From: Flavobacterium davisii
GTDB lineage: Bacteria; Bacteroidota; Bacteroidia; Flavobacteriales; Flavobacteriaceae
Assembly: GCF_019565505.1 (NCBI RefSeq)
Contig: NZ_CP067378.1
Span: 62,001 to 126,000 of the forward strand
DNA length: 64,000 nucleotides
Direction: 5' to 3'
This document shows, in pieces, positions 20,211-31,496 of this stretch (position 1 is the stretch's first letter; each line of letters opens with the position of its first letter). Under the pieces are notes generated by a model, which worked only from the letters and a program-made list of their open reading frames with translations, had not been told where the DNA came from and did no database searches. Made by a program: the position numbers and the translations under genes.

Positions 20211-20783
20211 TTAGTAGATAATTAATTCAGTACTTTCTTTAGGCATCATGATATTTACTTTTGTGCGTACTATTTCATTTCCAAAAACAAACTTATTAAC
20301 AGGTGCGCTATTAGGTCTCATTTGTTTTATTTCTTCTTTTGTTCCATAAAATAAGGCACCGCTAGGACATACGGTAGCACACATAGGCTTTTGTCCTATA
20401 CTAGTTCGATCATAGCACATAGTACATTTTATCATTAGATCATAGGATTCCATTTTTTTAGGCACCCCAAAAGGACAGGCCATCACACAGTTAGAGCAAC
20501 CTATACAGCGTTCTGTATTAGCGGTATGTACGATTCCAAATTCATCTTTAGAAATAGCATCTGCAGGGCATACATTGGCGCAAACAGGATCTTCGCAGTG
20601 CATACACACTTGTACAGTAGTTTGTATGGTAGTGGCTCTTTCTACATAATTAACATGTATCATAGAGTCATGACCATTTGTTTCACATTCGGCACAGGCC
20701 ATTTCACAAGCTTTACAGCCTATGCAACGTTGCATATCTAGAAAAAATTCTTCATTTTTATTAAACGAGGTGTAATTACTCAT
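20211..20783 (-). CDS. Four-cluster [4Fe-4S] ferredoxin-type subunit (NrfC/DmsB-like)
   Basis: 190 aa with four Cys motifs: CIGCKACEMAC, CMHCEDPVCANVCP, CIGCSNCVMACP and CTMCYDR...CATVCP. This layout is that of electron-transfer B subunits of molybdopterin oxidoreductases. There is no signal peptide, so it acts in the cytoplasm with the adjacent catalytic subunit, which also lacks one. It is separated from that gene by 13 bases. Confidence 0.9.
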   Translation of the reverse strand: MSNYTSFNKNEEFFLDMQRCIGCKACEMACAECETNGHDSMIHVNYVERATTIQTTVQVCMHCEDPVCANVCPADAISKDEFGIVHTANTERCIGCSNCVMACPFGVPKKMESYDLMIKCTMCYDRTSIGQKPMCATVCPSGALFYGTKEEIKQMRPNSAPVNKFVFGNEIVRTKVNIMMPKESTELIIY

Positions 20784-20796
20784 AGTCTTGTATCAT

Positions 20797-23011
20797 TTAT
20801 TTACTGGCATAAGCTTTTGTAACAGACGGATTAGGTGCCATTATTTTTAATGGCTCTAATTTGCAAGCGGAGACTTTAAATTCAGGAATTTTTGATAGGG
20901 GATCTAGCGTTCCCGGTGTAAGTAAATTAGCTGATTTTTCTCCGGGCCAATGATAAGGTATAAATACAGTATCTTTTCGAATCGTTTCCACAATATTAGC
21001 AGGAAATGTCCCTTCACCACGACGGGTGGAAACCTTTATTAATTCTCCTTGTTGAATATTATATTTTTGAGCTAATTCTGGATGAATTTCTAATAATGGT
21101 TCTGGATATTGATCTACTAACTTACCTATTCTCCGAGTTTGTGTACCACTTAAATATTGAGAAACAACTCTACCTGTTGTTAGCGTAATTGGATATTCAT
21201 TATCCGTTACCTCGCCCGGTAATTTGTATGGTGCTGGATTAAAATGGGCTTTACCATCTGCTGTTCTAAATTTTTTATCTTCCCAAAGTCTTGGTGTACC
21301 GAGGATGATCCTCTGAAGGACAAGGCCAAAATACTCCCATATTATCTTCAATCTTTTTATAACTAATTCCATAATAATCAGCTGTTCCTCCTTTTGAAGC
21401 AATTCTTAGTTCATTAAATATAGCTTCGCTATTCTCAAAGGTAAATTTATCTTCAACTCCTAAACGTTTAGCTAATTCTAATAGTATTTCAGAATCTTTA
21501 CGAGCATTTCTCGGGGGGTTACCGCTTGTTTAATTCTGATAACTCTTCCTTCTGCAGAAGTGGTTGTACCATCTTCTTCTTCTTGTAATGACCCTGCCAA
21601 AATAACATCTGCATGTCTTGCTGTTTCATTTAAAAAGAAATCAATACAAACATAAAACTCTAGTTTTTCTAGTGCTTCTCGAACGTAATTACTATTAGGC
21701 AAAGAAACTAATGGATTGAAACAAATGGAAAGTAATCCTTTTATTTGACCTTGGTGAATCGCTTCTATAATTTCGTAAGCAGATAATCCTTTACCCGTAA
21801 ATCGGCTTCATTAATTCCCCAAACTTCCGAAATATATTTTCGATGTTCTGGGTTTTCTATATCTCTATTACCGGTAATTGATCGCATTTATGTCCGTGTT
21901 CGCGTCCTCCTTGTCCGTTTCCTTGACCTGTAATGGTAGCATATCCACAATACGGTTTTCCTATTCTACCAGTAGCTAAAACAAGATTAATACAGCCTAA
22001 AACGTTATCAACTCCTTTCGAATGGTGCTCAATTCCTCTAGCATGCAATAAAAAGGAAGTTTTAGCTTTTCCCCAAAGTTTAGCGGCTTCTTCTATTTTT
22101 TCTTTTTTAATGCCTGTAATTTGTTCTGCCCATTCTAGAGTATAATCTTTTATAGCGTCTAGAGTTTCTTGAAAACCCGAAGTATAGTTGTTAATAAAAT
22201 CATGATCGAGCATATCATGATCTACTAAATATTTTAGCATAGCTCCATATAAAGCTGAATCTGTTCCGGGTAATACATCTAGATGAATATCAGCAGTACG
22301 AGCTAGGGGAATTACTCTAGGGTCAATAACGATTAATTTTGCCCCATTGTCTCGTGCTTTCCATATCCAGTGGGTTAAAGTCGGAAATGTTTCACTTACA
22401 TTGGCTCCAGCCACAATTATTACCTCAGCTCTTTCTAAATCGGAATAGTTATTAGACCCCCTGTCTAAACCAAAGGCCTTTTTATTACCTGCACCAGCAC
22501 TTACCATACACAAACGACCATTATAATCTAAGTTTTTGGTTTTTAACGCTATACGTGCAAACTTACCAACTAAATAACTTTTTTCATTTGTTAAGGAAAC
22601 ACCTGAAAGCATGGAAAAAGCGTCATGACCATACGTTTGCTGAATTCTTTTGATTTCTGATACTGTTTTGTTCATTGCTTCTTCCCAAGTAGTATTTGCA
22701 AAGCCTTTCCCTTCTACTCGAACCATGGGATTCAGTAAACGATCTGGATGATTATTTTGTAGGTATCGTTGTACTCCTTTTGGACACAATCGCCCTTCAT
22801 TAAATGGAAATTCTTTCCAAGGATCAAAACCTACAACTTTATTTTCTTTCACTAAAAGTTTTATTCCACATTGCATACCACAAAAGCAGCAATGTGTTTC
22901 TACTACATCATCAGGCTCATCTCGTCCTATATAACCTTCTTTAGGAGCATAGTTTAAGTGAGGTCCAAAATCCTCTATAATTTTTTCTATTGATACGGGT
23001 AATTTTGCCAT
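20797..23011 (-). CDS. Molybdopterin nitrate reductase catalytic subunit, NasA/NarB-type (four indels)
   Basis: About 738 aa after correction. It has an N-terminal [4Fe-4S] motif CCFCGMQC...GRLCPKG, a Cys in [12 protein letters not shown] suited as the Mo ligand, MGD-binding segments ([20 protein letters not shown]) and the molydop_binding C-terminal domain ([22 protein letters not shown]). No Tat signal, so it is cytoplasmic. Frame breaks lie near 21876, 21801, 21517 and 21300, mostly at Pro-Gly codons; fixing them gives a continuous reading. Rieske and cytochrome-b-like neighbours suggest electron supply from quinol rather than NAD(P)H. NasA- versus NapA-like clade needs phylogeny. Confidence 0.88.
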
Positions 23012-23023
23012 ATTGCTTATTTT

Positions 23024-24077
23024 TTATCCAAATAAATTGCCTCCTTGTTGTCTTGCCTTTAGGTGTGCTTGTGCTATTATAGAGCGTTTTCCTTCAGGAC
23101 TTAAGTCTAAATGGGAAGTTCCATCGGATTTAGAGAAGTCAAATCCTAATTTTCGAGTTACTATTTTTAAATCATTTACATGTAATTGAGTTGTAAATTC
23201 TTTTCCAGTATGTGGACACACCGCCATTCCGTTTTGTTCTTTACCTTCTATTTTGTAAATATGGGCTCCAATTTGAGCAGGTCTTTGAATGATATGAAAA
23301 AAATTTACCAAACGGAATCCATATTAAAAATAAAATAACGGTTACTGCATGTAATACGGCTAAAAAGTCAAAGGCGAAACCTTTCATAAACTGATAGGAG
23401 TAAGTTAATCCTAATCCTGTAGCAGAAATAGCGATTAAAAGGATAAGGGGCAATAAATCACCTTCGAATGTTTGAACAGCTATTAATCCCGGGTTTGTTA
23501 AGCGCCTTCTTAAATAATATAATGAACCAAGAATAACGAACCAAGAAGACCAGTTCAACGCATGAAAGGTTAAAAAAGCAATAACAGAACCTAGTTTGAA
23601 AGAAAACACTTCAAATCCAAAAAAATGAGCTTGGTATAAATCTATTGTTCCCGATGCTAAGGTAAAATGAATCCAGCCAAAGGTTAATGGAATGGTAATC
23701 ATAAATGCTGAAATACAACCTATAGCTATCATAAAATGAGCTAACCAACGATAGACTCCTCTTGGATAGATAAATTTTTGTACTATAATATTACTTATAA
23801 TTTCTTTAGTAACAAATACGAAATGTTTGAATATTTTACCTGTTAACAAAAAGTGTATTCCACGTTTAAAGTACATCCAAGTAGGCGGTCTTTGTAACCA
23901 TACTGAGGTACGGTATACAATTCCGAAAAAAGCAAATAGGGTTCCGAATAAATAGGTAACTAATGCGGCATCAAAATTTTGCAAGTTTCTTGAACCTATA
24001 TAAACCAATACTATCATTATTACAGAAGATAATATAGCTATAAGGAGTGCATTAAAATTTAAGTTTTTTAACTTCAT
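23024..24077 (-). CDS. Cytochrome-b-like membrane subunit of the nitrate reductase cluster (frameshift)
   Basis: About 350 aa after removing one T from the run at 23297-23303, which restores IPFGKFFHIIQRPAQIG. There are about seven membrane helices, with His residues placed in helices (GVYRWLAHFMI, LTFHALNWSSW, VLHAVTVI) that could bind heme b as in NarI/DsrM-type subunits. The 70-residue soluble C-terminal tail contains CPHTGKEF. It sits between narK2 and the catalytic gene. Probably the quinol-facing subunit, but the family is not identified with certainty. Confidence 0.75.
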
Positions 24078-24095
24078 TTTGATTGTTTTATTGGA

Positions 24096-25685
24096 TTAAC
24101 TTGGTCTTTCGCAACCTTTTTTATTATAGTAATACCAATTAATAATAGTTGCTAATGTTGTGAATACAATTACGCCTATAAAAAATTCATTAGCTGTTCC
24201 ATTACTTGTAATATTATTTCCTATTAATTTAGAAAAAATAAAAGGTCCAAATGCCGCAATAGCAGCTGTCCAGCCAATAACTCCAGCTGCCTGACGTTGG
24301 TTATCTGAAAAAATAATAGGATATTGTCTAAAAGTTCCTGCATTTCCCATACCTGTAAAAAGAACATGATTAAGATAATTCCAACAAACGTGGGAAACTG
24401 TTCTATATTAGTTGGGGCTAAAAGGCCTTGGGTTACTAAAACAATACACCCTAATAGAATTCCTATTCCTGTAAGTGTCGTTAGAATTGCACCTCCTACT
24501 TTATCTGCAACAAAACCAAAAAGTACACGTGTTGCGGAACCAATAAGAGGACCGTAAAAAGCATAAGTCAGAGGATCTGGAGCATTGGGAAAATCGCCAT
24601 ATAAAAATTTAATCATTAATGGAAAAGCAGCTGATAATCCTGCAAAAGTTCCAAATGTCATTACATAAGTAATAGTACAAAACCAAGTATGTTTATTATT
24701 AAAAATATCCATTTGTTCTTTAATTGAAGCCTTCATAGGGATACTTCTTAAATACAGCCAACTTATGATTGATAATAAAATTAATAATGGAATATACCAA
24801 AAGGCAGCTGATTGAATATAAATTTCTTTATGTGTAATAGCCTTGTTGTTGGGTTGTAATTTATTAAGTATTTCTTCAGCTAATTTGGGATTAGCATTTG
24901 CAATAGCTTTTGCTCTTACTTTTAAAGGTAAAGCCTTAAATATAAATGTATTATCTATTGAGTTAGTTATGGCCTTAACAGAATCTAAAACTTTTGGTTT
25001 TATACCATTTAATAATGCTTCTTGTTTTTTAGATCCTATTTTTTGAAACAAAGAGGTTTGTTGCTCAAGTGTCGTATTTTGTACTATTTCTTTAGCTTCT
25101 TTTGTATCTATATTGGTAAACAAAGAAGGGACTCCATATAATCCTATACTTAAAACCATTGGAGTTACAAATTGAGCTAATGATACGCCAAAGTTTCCTA
25201 TACCAGCTTGGATACCCAAAGCAGTTCCTTTTAAGCGTTTGGGAAAAAACATGTTGGTACTAGGCATATAGGATGAAAAATCGCCACCTCCAAAACCTGT
25301 CGTAAAAGCTAATATCATGAATACCCAAAAAGGTGTATTGACATTCATAACAGCTAAACCAATACCTACCACAGGAATCAGTTTTATAAATGTAGCAAAA
25401 GCTACTACGTGTCTTGTACCAAAAATGGGAAGTATAAAAGTGTGTATAATACGTAAAACTCCGGCCGCGATACGGTATGGCTGCAAGCCAAAATAATTGG
25501 TCTTTATTAAAAGAAAAACCCAATCCGGGTAGTTTAACCACTATTACACTCATCATAAACCATGAGGCAAAAGACAATATTAAAGATAAAGTAGTAATAA
25601 TTAAGGTTTTCCAAGCTATCTTACTTCCTGTTTGTTCCCAGAATTTCTCATCTTCTGGTTCCCATTGATTCAACCAAGTTTTCAT
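24096..25685 (-). CDS. NarK/NNP-type MFS nitrate/nitrite transporter 2, with a long hydrophilic insertion (two indels)
   Basis: About 531 aa after correction. Nitrate signatures of the NNP family are visible, such as GFGGGDFSSYMPSTNMFFP and GMGNAGTFRQYP. About 120 residues of charged sequence (from SLFTNIDTKEAKE to THKEIYIQS) lie between membrane segments, far longer than the usual central loop. Frame breaks are near 25468 (five bases missing at IPYGIAAG) and near 24366 (T run). It follows narK1 by 15 bases. The two transporters may divide nitrate import and nitrite export. Confidence 0.85.
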
Positions 25686-25700
25686 ATTTTATATTTTTTA

Positions 25701-27172
25701 TTAATGATCGTGTTCTATATCTCTTGAAAATTCTGGCGTTTTTATTCTTAAAATTTTAATAATAGTGTTGTGCATCCATATTAAACAAATACTTGAAATA
25801 ATAAAGATAAATAGCCATGAACTAGTCCATAAGCCTGTAGTATTGAGTAGATAACCAAAAATAATAGGTCCTAAAAATCCTCCTAATCCTCCTATTAGTC
25901 CCACCATACCTCCTACTAAGCCTACCTGATTAGGAAAGTATTCTGGAATATGTTTATATACTGCTGCTTTCCCTATTCCCCAAGCAATACCTATTAGAAT
26001 GACTAATATGAGATAGATCCACATATTAGCACTAAACTTAATTTGTGTCATCCCTTTTGCTAATAATTCTTTTTTCTTTACTTCTTGGTTTTGTTGTACT
26101 ATAATTTCTTGCCAAGAGGACTTTACGGGTAATAGAATACTTTCTTTTAGATCATTTTCTTTCTTAAGATTTACTTTATGTATTCTATCATTAATTTTAA
26201 TAATGTTATCATTAATTTGAACAATTCCATTTGTAGTAGCTAGAACTCCTGGTCCATCGGTCATAATTTCCATTTTAGGAAAAATAAGTAAAAAGCTTAT
26301 AACTACTGATGATCCTAAAACCCAATACATGACTGTCCTAGCCCCTAATTTATCAGATAAGTATCCTCCAAAAGCTCTAATTACACCTGATGGTAAACTA
26401 AACATTGTAGCAAATAGTCCTCCTGTTACTAAACTGGTATGATATACATTCATAAAATTAGGTAACAACCATTGCGAGTAAGCTACAAAACAACCAAAAA
26501 CTAAAAAATAGTAGACTCCAAAACGCCAAACGCGTACTTTTTTTAATGGTTGTAATTGTTGTATTAATGTTTTTGATTCTGTTTCGATTATTTTGTTTTT
26601 AGCAAACATCAAAAAAGCTAAACCGATAATTATTAATGTAATAGCATATAAAATGGGCAACATTTTCCATCCGTTTTCCACATCTGTTTCAGAAAATTTA
26701 TTTAATATGGTTGGAGCTATAAAAGTAGTTATTGCGGCACCTGCATTTCCCATTCAAAAATTCCTAATGCCCTTCCCTGCCATTCTTTGGGATACCATAC
26801 GGAGGTATATCCTATTCCTACTGAAAAGCTGGTTCCTACTAACCCAAATAAAAAACTTAATAGGGCAAATGTTGAAAATGTAGTAGCTGTGGTTAAAGCA
26901 AATAAAGGAAAGGCGCATAGAAACAAAAGCGATGAAAAAATAACTTTTCCCCCATACTTATCTGTTAAAATACCTATAGGTAATCTAAAAATTGAACCTG
27001 ATAAAATAGGTAAACCTAATAACCAACCTACTTGAACTATATTCCAATCAAAAATACCTTTGTCTACAAGATATGTAACTAATACACCATTTAAAGTCCA
27101 ACAAGCAAAACATATTGTGAAGGCTAGCGTATTTAAAAATAAAATTTTGTGAGATTCTTTTAAATGACTCAT
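25701..27172 (-). CDS. NarK/NNP-type MFS nitrate/nitrite transporter 1 (1-base deletion)
   Basis: About 490 aa with 12 membrane segments. Family motifs include RLPIGILTDKYGGK, GTSFSVGIGYTSVWYP and GMGNAGAA. A charged loop of about 90 residues (TNGIVQINDN...to...IKFSANMW) splits the C-terminal half. The frame breaks at 26754 in ALGIFGMGNAG, where one G is missing. It is the first gene of the transport/reductase group, and a candidate GACA-N4-TATC operator lies 20-40 bases before its ATG. Confidence 0.87.
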
Positions 27173-27191
27173 AACATTTTTAATTTAATAT

Positions 27192-27211
27192 AAAGATAAA
27201 AATGTCCTATT
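27192..27211. promoter_or_regulatory. Candidate operator (AATAGGACA-N4-TATC on the - strand) upstream of narK1
   Basis: Read on the - strand, AATAGGACA, four T, TATCTTT. It is centred about 28 bases before the narK1 start and matches the sites before norC and the tauE-like gene. Probably the binding site of a shared denitrification regulator (inference). Confidence 0.4.
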
Positions 27212-27256
27212 TGAGTTTGTATGATTTTTATCAGTTTAAATTAATAAATAATTACG

Positions 27257-28246
27257 CTAACCTCCGATGGTAATCATACTTCGATTAGTATTAAAATTCA
27301 ATGGATTAGTAAAAGATTCATTTGTATCAAATCCTCCTCTTATTTTATATTTTGATACTATATTACTATGTATTAAGGGTATTATAGACTCTCCTATTCT
27401 TAACGCTTCTAGTAAGGGAGTTTCTAATTTTGAAAACAAACAATTCTTTATTTTTCCATCGGCTGTTAATCGTATTCTATTACAGGTATCACAAAAAGGA
27501 TTACTAACAGTACTGATTATGGCAAAACTTCCTTTAAAATTGGCTATTTTATAGTGTTTAGCTGTATCATGAGGGGCATCTTTTTGTTTTATAATATCAA
27601 TTGGTTTGTAATACGTACTTATTCTTTCTAAAATTTCATGATAACTAACCCATTTTTCTTTATTCCATTTATTTCCGTCAAAAGGCATAAATTCTATAAA
27701 ACGTACTTCTATTTTTATGTCTTTTGTAAAATGTATAAAATCTAGAATTTCATCATCATTAAATCCTTTTATAACTACAACATTTAGCTTTACATTCAAA
27801 TTATTTTTAATTAGTAAGTAAATGTTTTTAAGCACTTTTTTAAATTCATCTCTCCGTGTTATAGATAAAAACTTGGTTGGTTTAAGACTATCTAAACTAA
27901 TATTGATTGATTGTATTCCTACTTTTTTAAAAGTTTCGAGATATTGATCTACTAAAATACCATTGGTTGTAATTCTTAATTCTACTCCTAATTTTGAAAG
28001 GGATTCTATAATTATTTTGGCATCTTTTCTTACTAAAGGTTCTCCTCCTGTTAATCTTATTTTGTTTATACCAAAATCTACAAAGGTTTGTGCTATTTGG
28101 ATAATTTCATCAGCTGTCATTATATGCTTTTTAGGTGTTAACTTAATTCCTTCTGCTGGCATACAATAAGTACATCTCAAATTACAATGTTCAGTAATTG
28201 AAATGCGTAAATAATTATGAAATCGACCAAAATTGTCTGTAAGCAT
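27257..28246 (-). CDS. moaA: GTP 3',8-cyclase (molybdenum cofactor step 1)
   Basis: A 329-aa radical-SAM enzyme that, with MoaC, converts GTP to cyclic pyranopterin phosphate. The N-terminal cluster motif is CNLRCTYC. SAM-binding GGEPLVRKD and the second C-terminal cluster motif (CDTCNRIR...CLF) are present. The protein ends in Gly-Gly, as MoaA requires. No frame problem. It lies between moaCB and narK1 on the same strand, tying cofactor supply to nitrate reduction. Confidence 0.95.
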   Translation of the reverse strand: MLTDNFGRFHNYLRISITEHCNLRCTYCMPAEGIKLTPKKHIMTADEIIQIAQTFVDFGINKIRLTGGEPLVRKDAKIIIESLSKLGVELRITTNGILVDQYLETFKKVGIQSINISLDSLKPTKFLSITRRDEFKKVLKNIYLLIKNNLNVKLNVVVIKGFNDDEILDFIHFTKDIKIEVRFIEFMPFDGNKWNKEKWVSYHEILERISTYYKPIDIIKQKDAPHDTAKHYKIANFKGSFAIISTVSNPFCDTCNRIRLTADGKIKNCLFSKLETPLLEALRIGESIIPLIHSNIVSKYKIRGGFDTNESFTNPLNFNTNRSMITIGG

Positions 28247-28252
28247 ATTTTA

Positions 28253-29162
28253 TTAATTATGATTAAACCCTTTAATAATTTTAAAAAGATGTAATACTGA
28301 AGGAAATACAGCCTCTATAGATTCTGCTGCTCCGTTAGTAGATCCCCGGCAATGCCATAATAAGTGTATTTCCTTTAAAACCTACTACACTTCTTGATAG
28401 CATAGCATAAGGAGTACGTTGTTGTCCGTAATGTCTAATCGTTTCTTCAATTCCGGGTATACGTTTATCTAGTAAAGGTATTATAGCTTCTGGGGTAATA
28501 TCACGAGGGGATAATCCTGTACCTCCTGTTAGGATTACTAAATCATATTGGTCTGTAAATAGATTGGTTACTTCTAGTTGAATATCTAAGATTTCATCTG
28601 GAATTATTTTATAAAAAGAAGAATGTAGTCCTAATTTTTTAATTTTTTCAATAATAGTTTTTCCTGCTGAATCTATTTTTTTTCCTATTGAGATACTATC
28701 AGAACAAACAATGACGCCAATTTTTAATTGATCATTAATGTTTTTTGTATCTGATTTACCTCCTTTTTTTTCAATTAGTTTAATACTGTGTATTTCTATA
28801 GATGGGTCTATAGGTTTAAGCATATCATATAAGGTAAGTGCTACTACAGAAGCACCATACATGGCTTCTACTTCGACTCCTGTTTTATAAATTGTTTTGA
28901 CTGTAACGGTTATTTGAATATTTAAGTCTTGAATAGTATGCGATATCGAAGTAAATTCTATTGGTAATGGATGGCAATCAGGAATGGCATTTGCTGTATT
29001 TTTTACGGCAAATAAACCTGCTATTTTGGAAGCTTCTAAAACATCTCCTTTAGGAACTCTTTTTTCTATAATAGCTGCTATAGTTTCTGAATTACCTACT
29101 GTAACAATAGCTTGTGCTACAGCGGTTCGTAAAGAATTACTTTTGTGTGTTATATCTACCAT
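28253..29162 (-). CDS. moaCB: Bifunctional MoaC-MoaB fusion protein (frameshift near the 3' end)
   Basis: About 302 aa. Residues 1-150 are MoaC (MVDITHKSNSLRTAVA, GLFAVKNTANAIPDCHPLPI, VEVEAMYGASVVALTLYDM). Residues 155-300 are a MoaB/MogA-type domain (IGVIVCSDSIS, LVILTGGTGLSPRDITPEA). Fusions of this kind are known. A GGGG at 28344-28347 (coding CCGGGG) should be one shorter, giving ALPGSTNGAAES and a stop at 28253-28255. It makes cyclic pyranopterin phosphate and adenylates molybdopterin. It lies 1 base after moaE. Confidence 0.9.
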
Positions 29163-29163
29163 G

Positions 29164-29604
29164 TTATTGATTTTTTTTCCATGTATAAGTGTAATCTTCT
29201 AAAATTTCTTTTCCAAAAATGGGAACTTCTTTCTTTATGTTTTCCACTATGTATTCTAAAGCTTCATAGGTAATTTTGCGTCTAGGGGCTGAAACAAATA
29301 CAAACAAACATATTTCTCCTGTTTTCACTATTCCTATACTATGGTGAATGTGCAAGCAAGTGATATCAAATTTTCTAAATGTATTTTCTCTTATTTCATT
29401 TATTTTCTGAACAGCCATTTCTTCATACACAGAATAATCTATAGCTATTACCTGTTGGTTCTTAATAAGATCTGCGCGCACTTGTCCTAAAAATATTTGA
29501 TGAGCTCCTATACTGGTTTTAGTTTGGTGTTTTATAATTGAAGTGGTTATAAAATCAGGTTCAATAGCTCCTTCAATAAAAAATTTATGATTCCGTGTAT
29601 TCAT
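29164..29604 (-). CDS. moaE: Molybdopterin synthase large subunit
   Basis: 146 aa with MoaE motifs: a conserved ALEYIVENIKKEVPIFGKE containing the catalytic Lys, HHSIGIVKTGE, and VSAPRRKITYEA. With MoaD it inserts two sulfurs into cyclic pyranopterin phosphate. It overlaps the end of the MoeB-rhodanese gene by 20 bases, which indicates a tight operon. Confidence 0.93.
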   Translation of the reverse strand: MNTRNHKFFIEGAIEPDFITTSIIKHQTKTSIGAHQIFLGQVRADLIKNQQVIAIDYSVYEEMAVQKINEIRENTFRKFDITCLHIHHSIGIVKTGEICLFVFVSAPRRKITYEALEYIVENIKKEVPIFGKEILEDYTYTWKKNQ

Positions 29605-30675
29605 TTTCTAGTAAATTAAGAATTGAATTAATTCCGTTTTTTAATTGGCCTATATTTCTAAAACCAATGGCTTTAAGTTTATTTTTAGCTTCAGAACTTC
29701 TTATTCCACTCTGACAAATGAGAATTATATTTTCATTTTTATCCCAACTATGACATGTTTTGTACAATTCATTTATAGGGATTGATTCTATATGTTGAAA
29801 GGGTAATTTAGGTTTTTCAAATATTTCGCGTAAGTCAATAATTTTGTATTGATTTGTATGACATTTTTGAAGAAATTCAACACCATTCATATCTGAAAGC
29901 AATTCTTTTTAGTTTCTTTTAATTTCAAACCTTTTTCATAGCCGATTTTTATTTGCTTATCATTTTTTAAAAATTCAATTTCGGTAGTATTTTGTAGTAA
30001 TAAATCATATAAAAGTACTTTTCCTGAAACTACTGTACCTATTTGAAGTATTACTTTAATTACTTCTGCTGCTTGCATCGTACCCATAATATTAGGTAAA
30101 ACACCTAAAACGCCAGCTGCCTCACAGTTCAGTATTTTATTATTTTCTTTTTCGGGGAATAGACATCTATAACTAGGCCCGTTGTGATAATTAAAAACAC
30201 TCAATTGCCCTTGAAATTTATGAATAGATGCGTATACAAAAGATTTTTTTGTAATTAAGCATACATCATTAATTAAGTAACGAATTTTAATTTCGTCTGT
30301 ACAATCAACTACAATATCATATTGTTCGATTAATTCGTATGCGTTTGTTTCATCTAAAAAAACAGTGTAGGTATGAATCTTTGTAAAAGAATTTTGTTTT
30401 TTTAATGCTTTTTTAGCTATTACTGATTTACTTTTTCCGCAATCATTTAAAGTATATAAGGTCTGCCTATGCAAATTTGTTTCATCGATTACATCGCCAT
30501 CTATAATACCTAATGTACCAATACCCACAGCAGCTAAATTCTGTAATACAGGGCAGCCCAACCCACCTGCTCCTATTACAAGAACTTTTGCTGATTGTAA
30601 TTTTTGTTGACCTATTGCGCCTATTTCTTCTAATATTATTTGACGGCTATAACGTTTTAAAGTATTTACTTTCAT
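29585..30675 (-). CDS. moeB: MoeB/ThiF-type adenylyltransferase fused to a rhodanese domain (1-base deletion)
   Basis: About 363 aa from the ATG at 30675 (MKVNTLKRYSRQ), which begins 5 bases after the moaD stop. The E1-like part has GAGGLGCPVLQNLAAVG and VVDCTDE. The C-terminal 100 residues are rhodanese-like with the persulfide Cys in ICQSGIRS. The frame breaks at 29911-29915 in an A run. Adding an A reads KETKKELLSDMNGVEFLQK and joins both domains. The enzyme activates the Gly-Gly end of MoaD, and the rhodanese could deliver sulfur to it. No Zn-binding CxxC pair is evident in the part I read. Confidence 0.85.
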
Positions 30676-30679
30676 ATTT

Positions 30680-30922
30680 TCACCCTCCTGCAAATGGTGG
30701 AAGTAATGCTATTTCATCTTCTTGATTTACTATATAATCTAATTTCTGAATTTGTTTATTAACTGCTATTTCAAATGAAATATCTTCCAGTCCCTTATAT
30801 TTGAATGATATCATTTGAATGATTTCAGTACAAGAAATTTGATCTTTATTTATTAAAATAATTTCTTCTTTTAGATGCGTAATATCCATCAATTGACCAA
30901 AATATTTTATTTTAATTTGCAT
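30680..30922 (-). CDS. moaD: Molybdopterin synthase small subunit (MoaD)
   Basis: An 80-aa ubiquitin-like sulfur carrier. It ends in Gly-Gly (LLPPFAGG), the residues that form the thiocarboxylate. It overlaps mobA by 11 bases upstream and lies just before the MoeB gene, its activating partner. Confidence 0.92.
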   Translation of the reverse strand: MQIKIKYFGQLMDITHLKEEIILINKDQISCTEIIQMISFKYKGLEDISFEIAVNKQIQKLDYIVNQEDEIALLPPFAGG

Positions 30923-31496
30923 TCTTATTAAATTGATTTATAATCGTTTTATAATCTTCTTTGGTATTAATATTTTGTAATTGTGATTCAAACTCTTTTG
31001 AAATAGTTATTTTCTGGGTTTTTATTTCTTTTAATAATTCCCTTAATTTTAATCTGTTATGAATAGTAGCTTCTTCAAAAAAAAATTTCAAATCAGTATT
31101 ATAAACACCAACAAGAGGGATTTCAATTTTTTCAGTTCCAAAAATTGTAACACTGGCATTTTGGCTAATATGATTTACAATTAATTCCTTAATTAATTTT
31201 TCAGTAATCAAAGGACTATCTACACTTACGATAAGAGTATATGTCGTTTTTGAATGACTTAAAGCGGTATAAATTCCTCCCACAGGCCCTTTTTCTATTA
31301 TTATATCTTTAATAATGTTATATCCTGTTTTTTTATATTCTAAATTATTTGTAACAATTTGAATCGTTTTACAAATAGTTTTTAAAACATTTTGTATGTG
31401 CGTTACAAAAGGAATATTGTTTAATAAAAGAAGTCCTTTATCAGTACCCATCCGGCTACTTTTACCACCTGCCAATATATAGCCTTCTATTTCCAT
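30912..31496 (-). CDS. mobA: Molybdenum cofactor guanylyltransferase
   Basis: 194 aa with the nucleotidyltransferase signature LAGGKSSRMGTDKGLL at the N-terminus and the metal-binding Asp in SVDSPL. MobA attaches GMP to Mo-molybdopterin to make the MGD form used by the DMSO-reductase family, to which the nitrate reductase in this cluster belongs. It starts right after the tauE-like gene. Confidence 0.92.
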   Translation of the reverse strand: MEIEGYILAGGKSSRMGTDKGLLLLNNIPFVTHIQNVLKTICKTIQIVTNNLEYKKTGYNIIKDIIIEKGPVGGIYTALSHSKTTYTLIVSVDSPLITEKLIKELIVNHISQNASVTIFGTEKIEIPLVGVYNTDLKFFFEEATIHNRLKLRELLKEIKTQKITISKEFESQLQNINTKEDYKTIINQFNKNAN

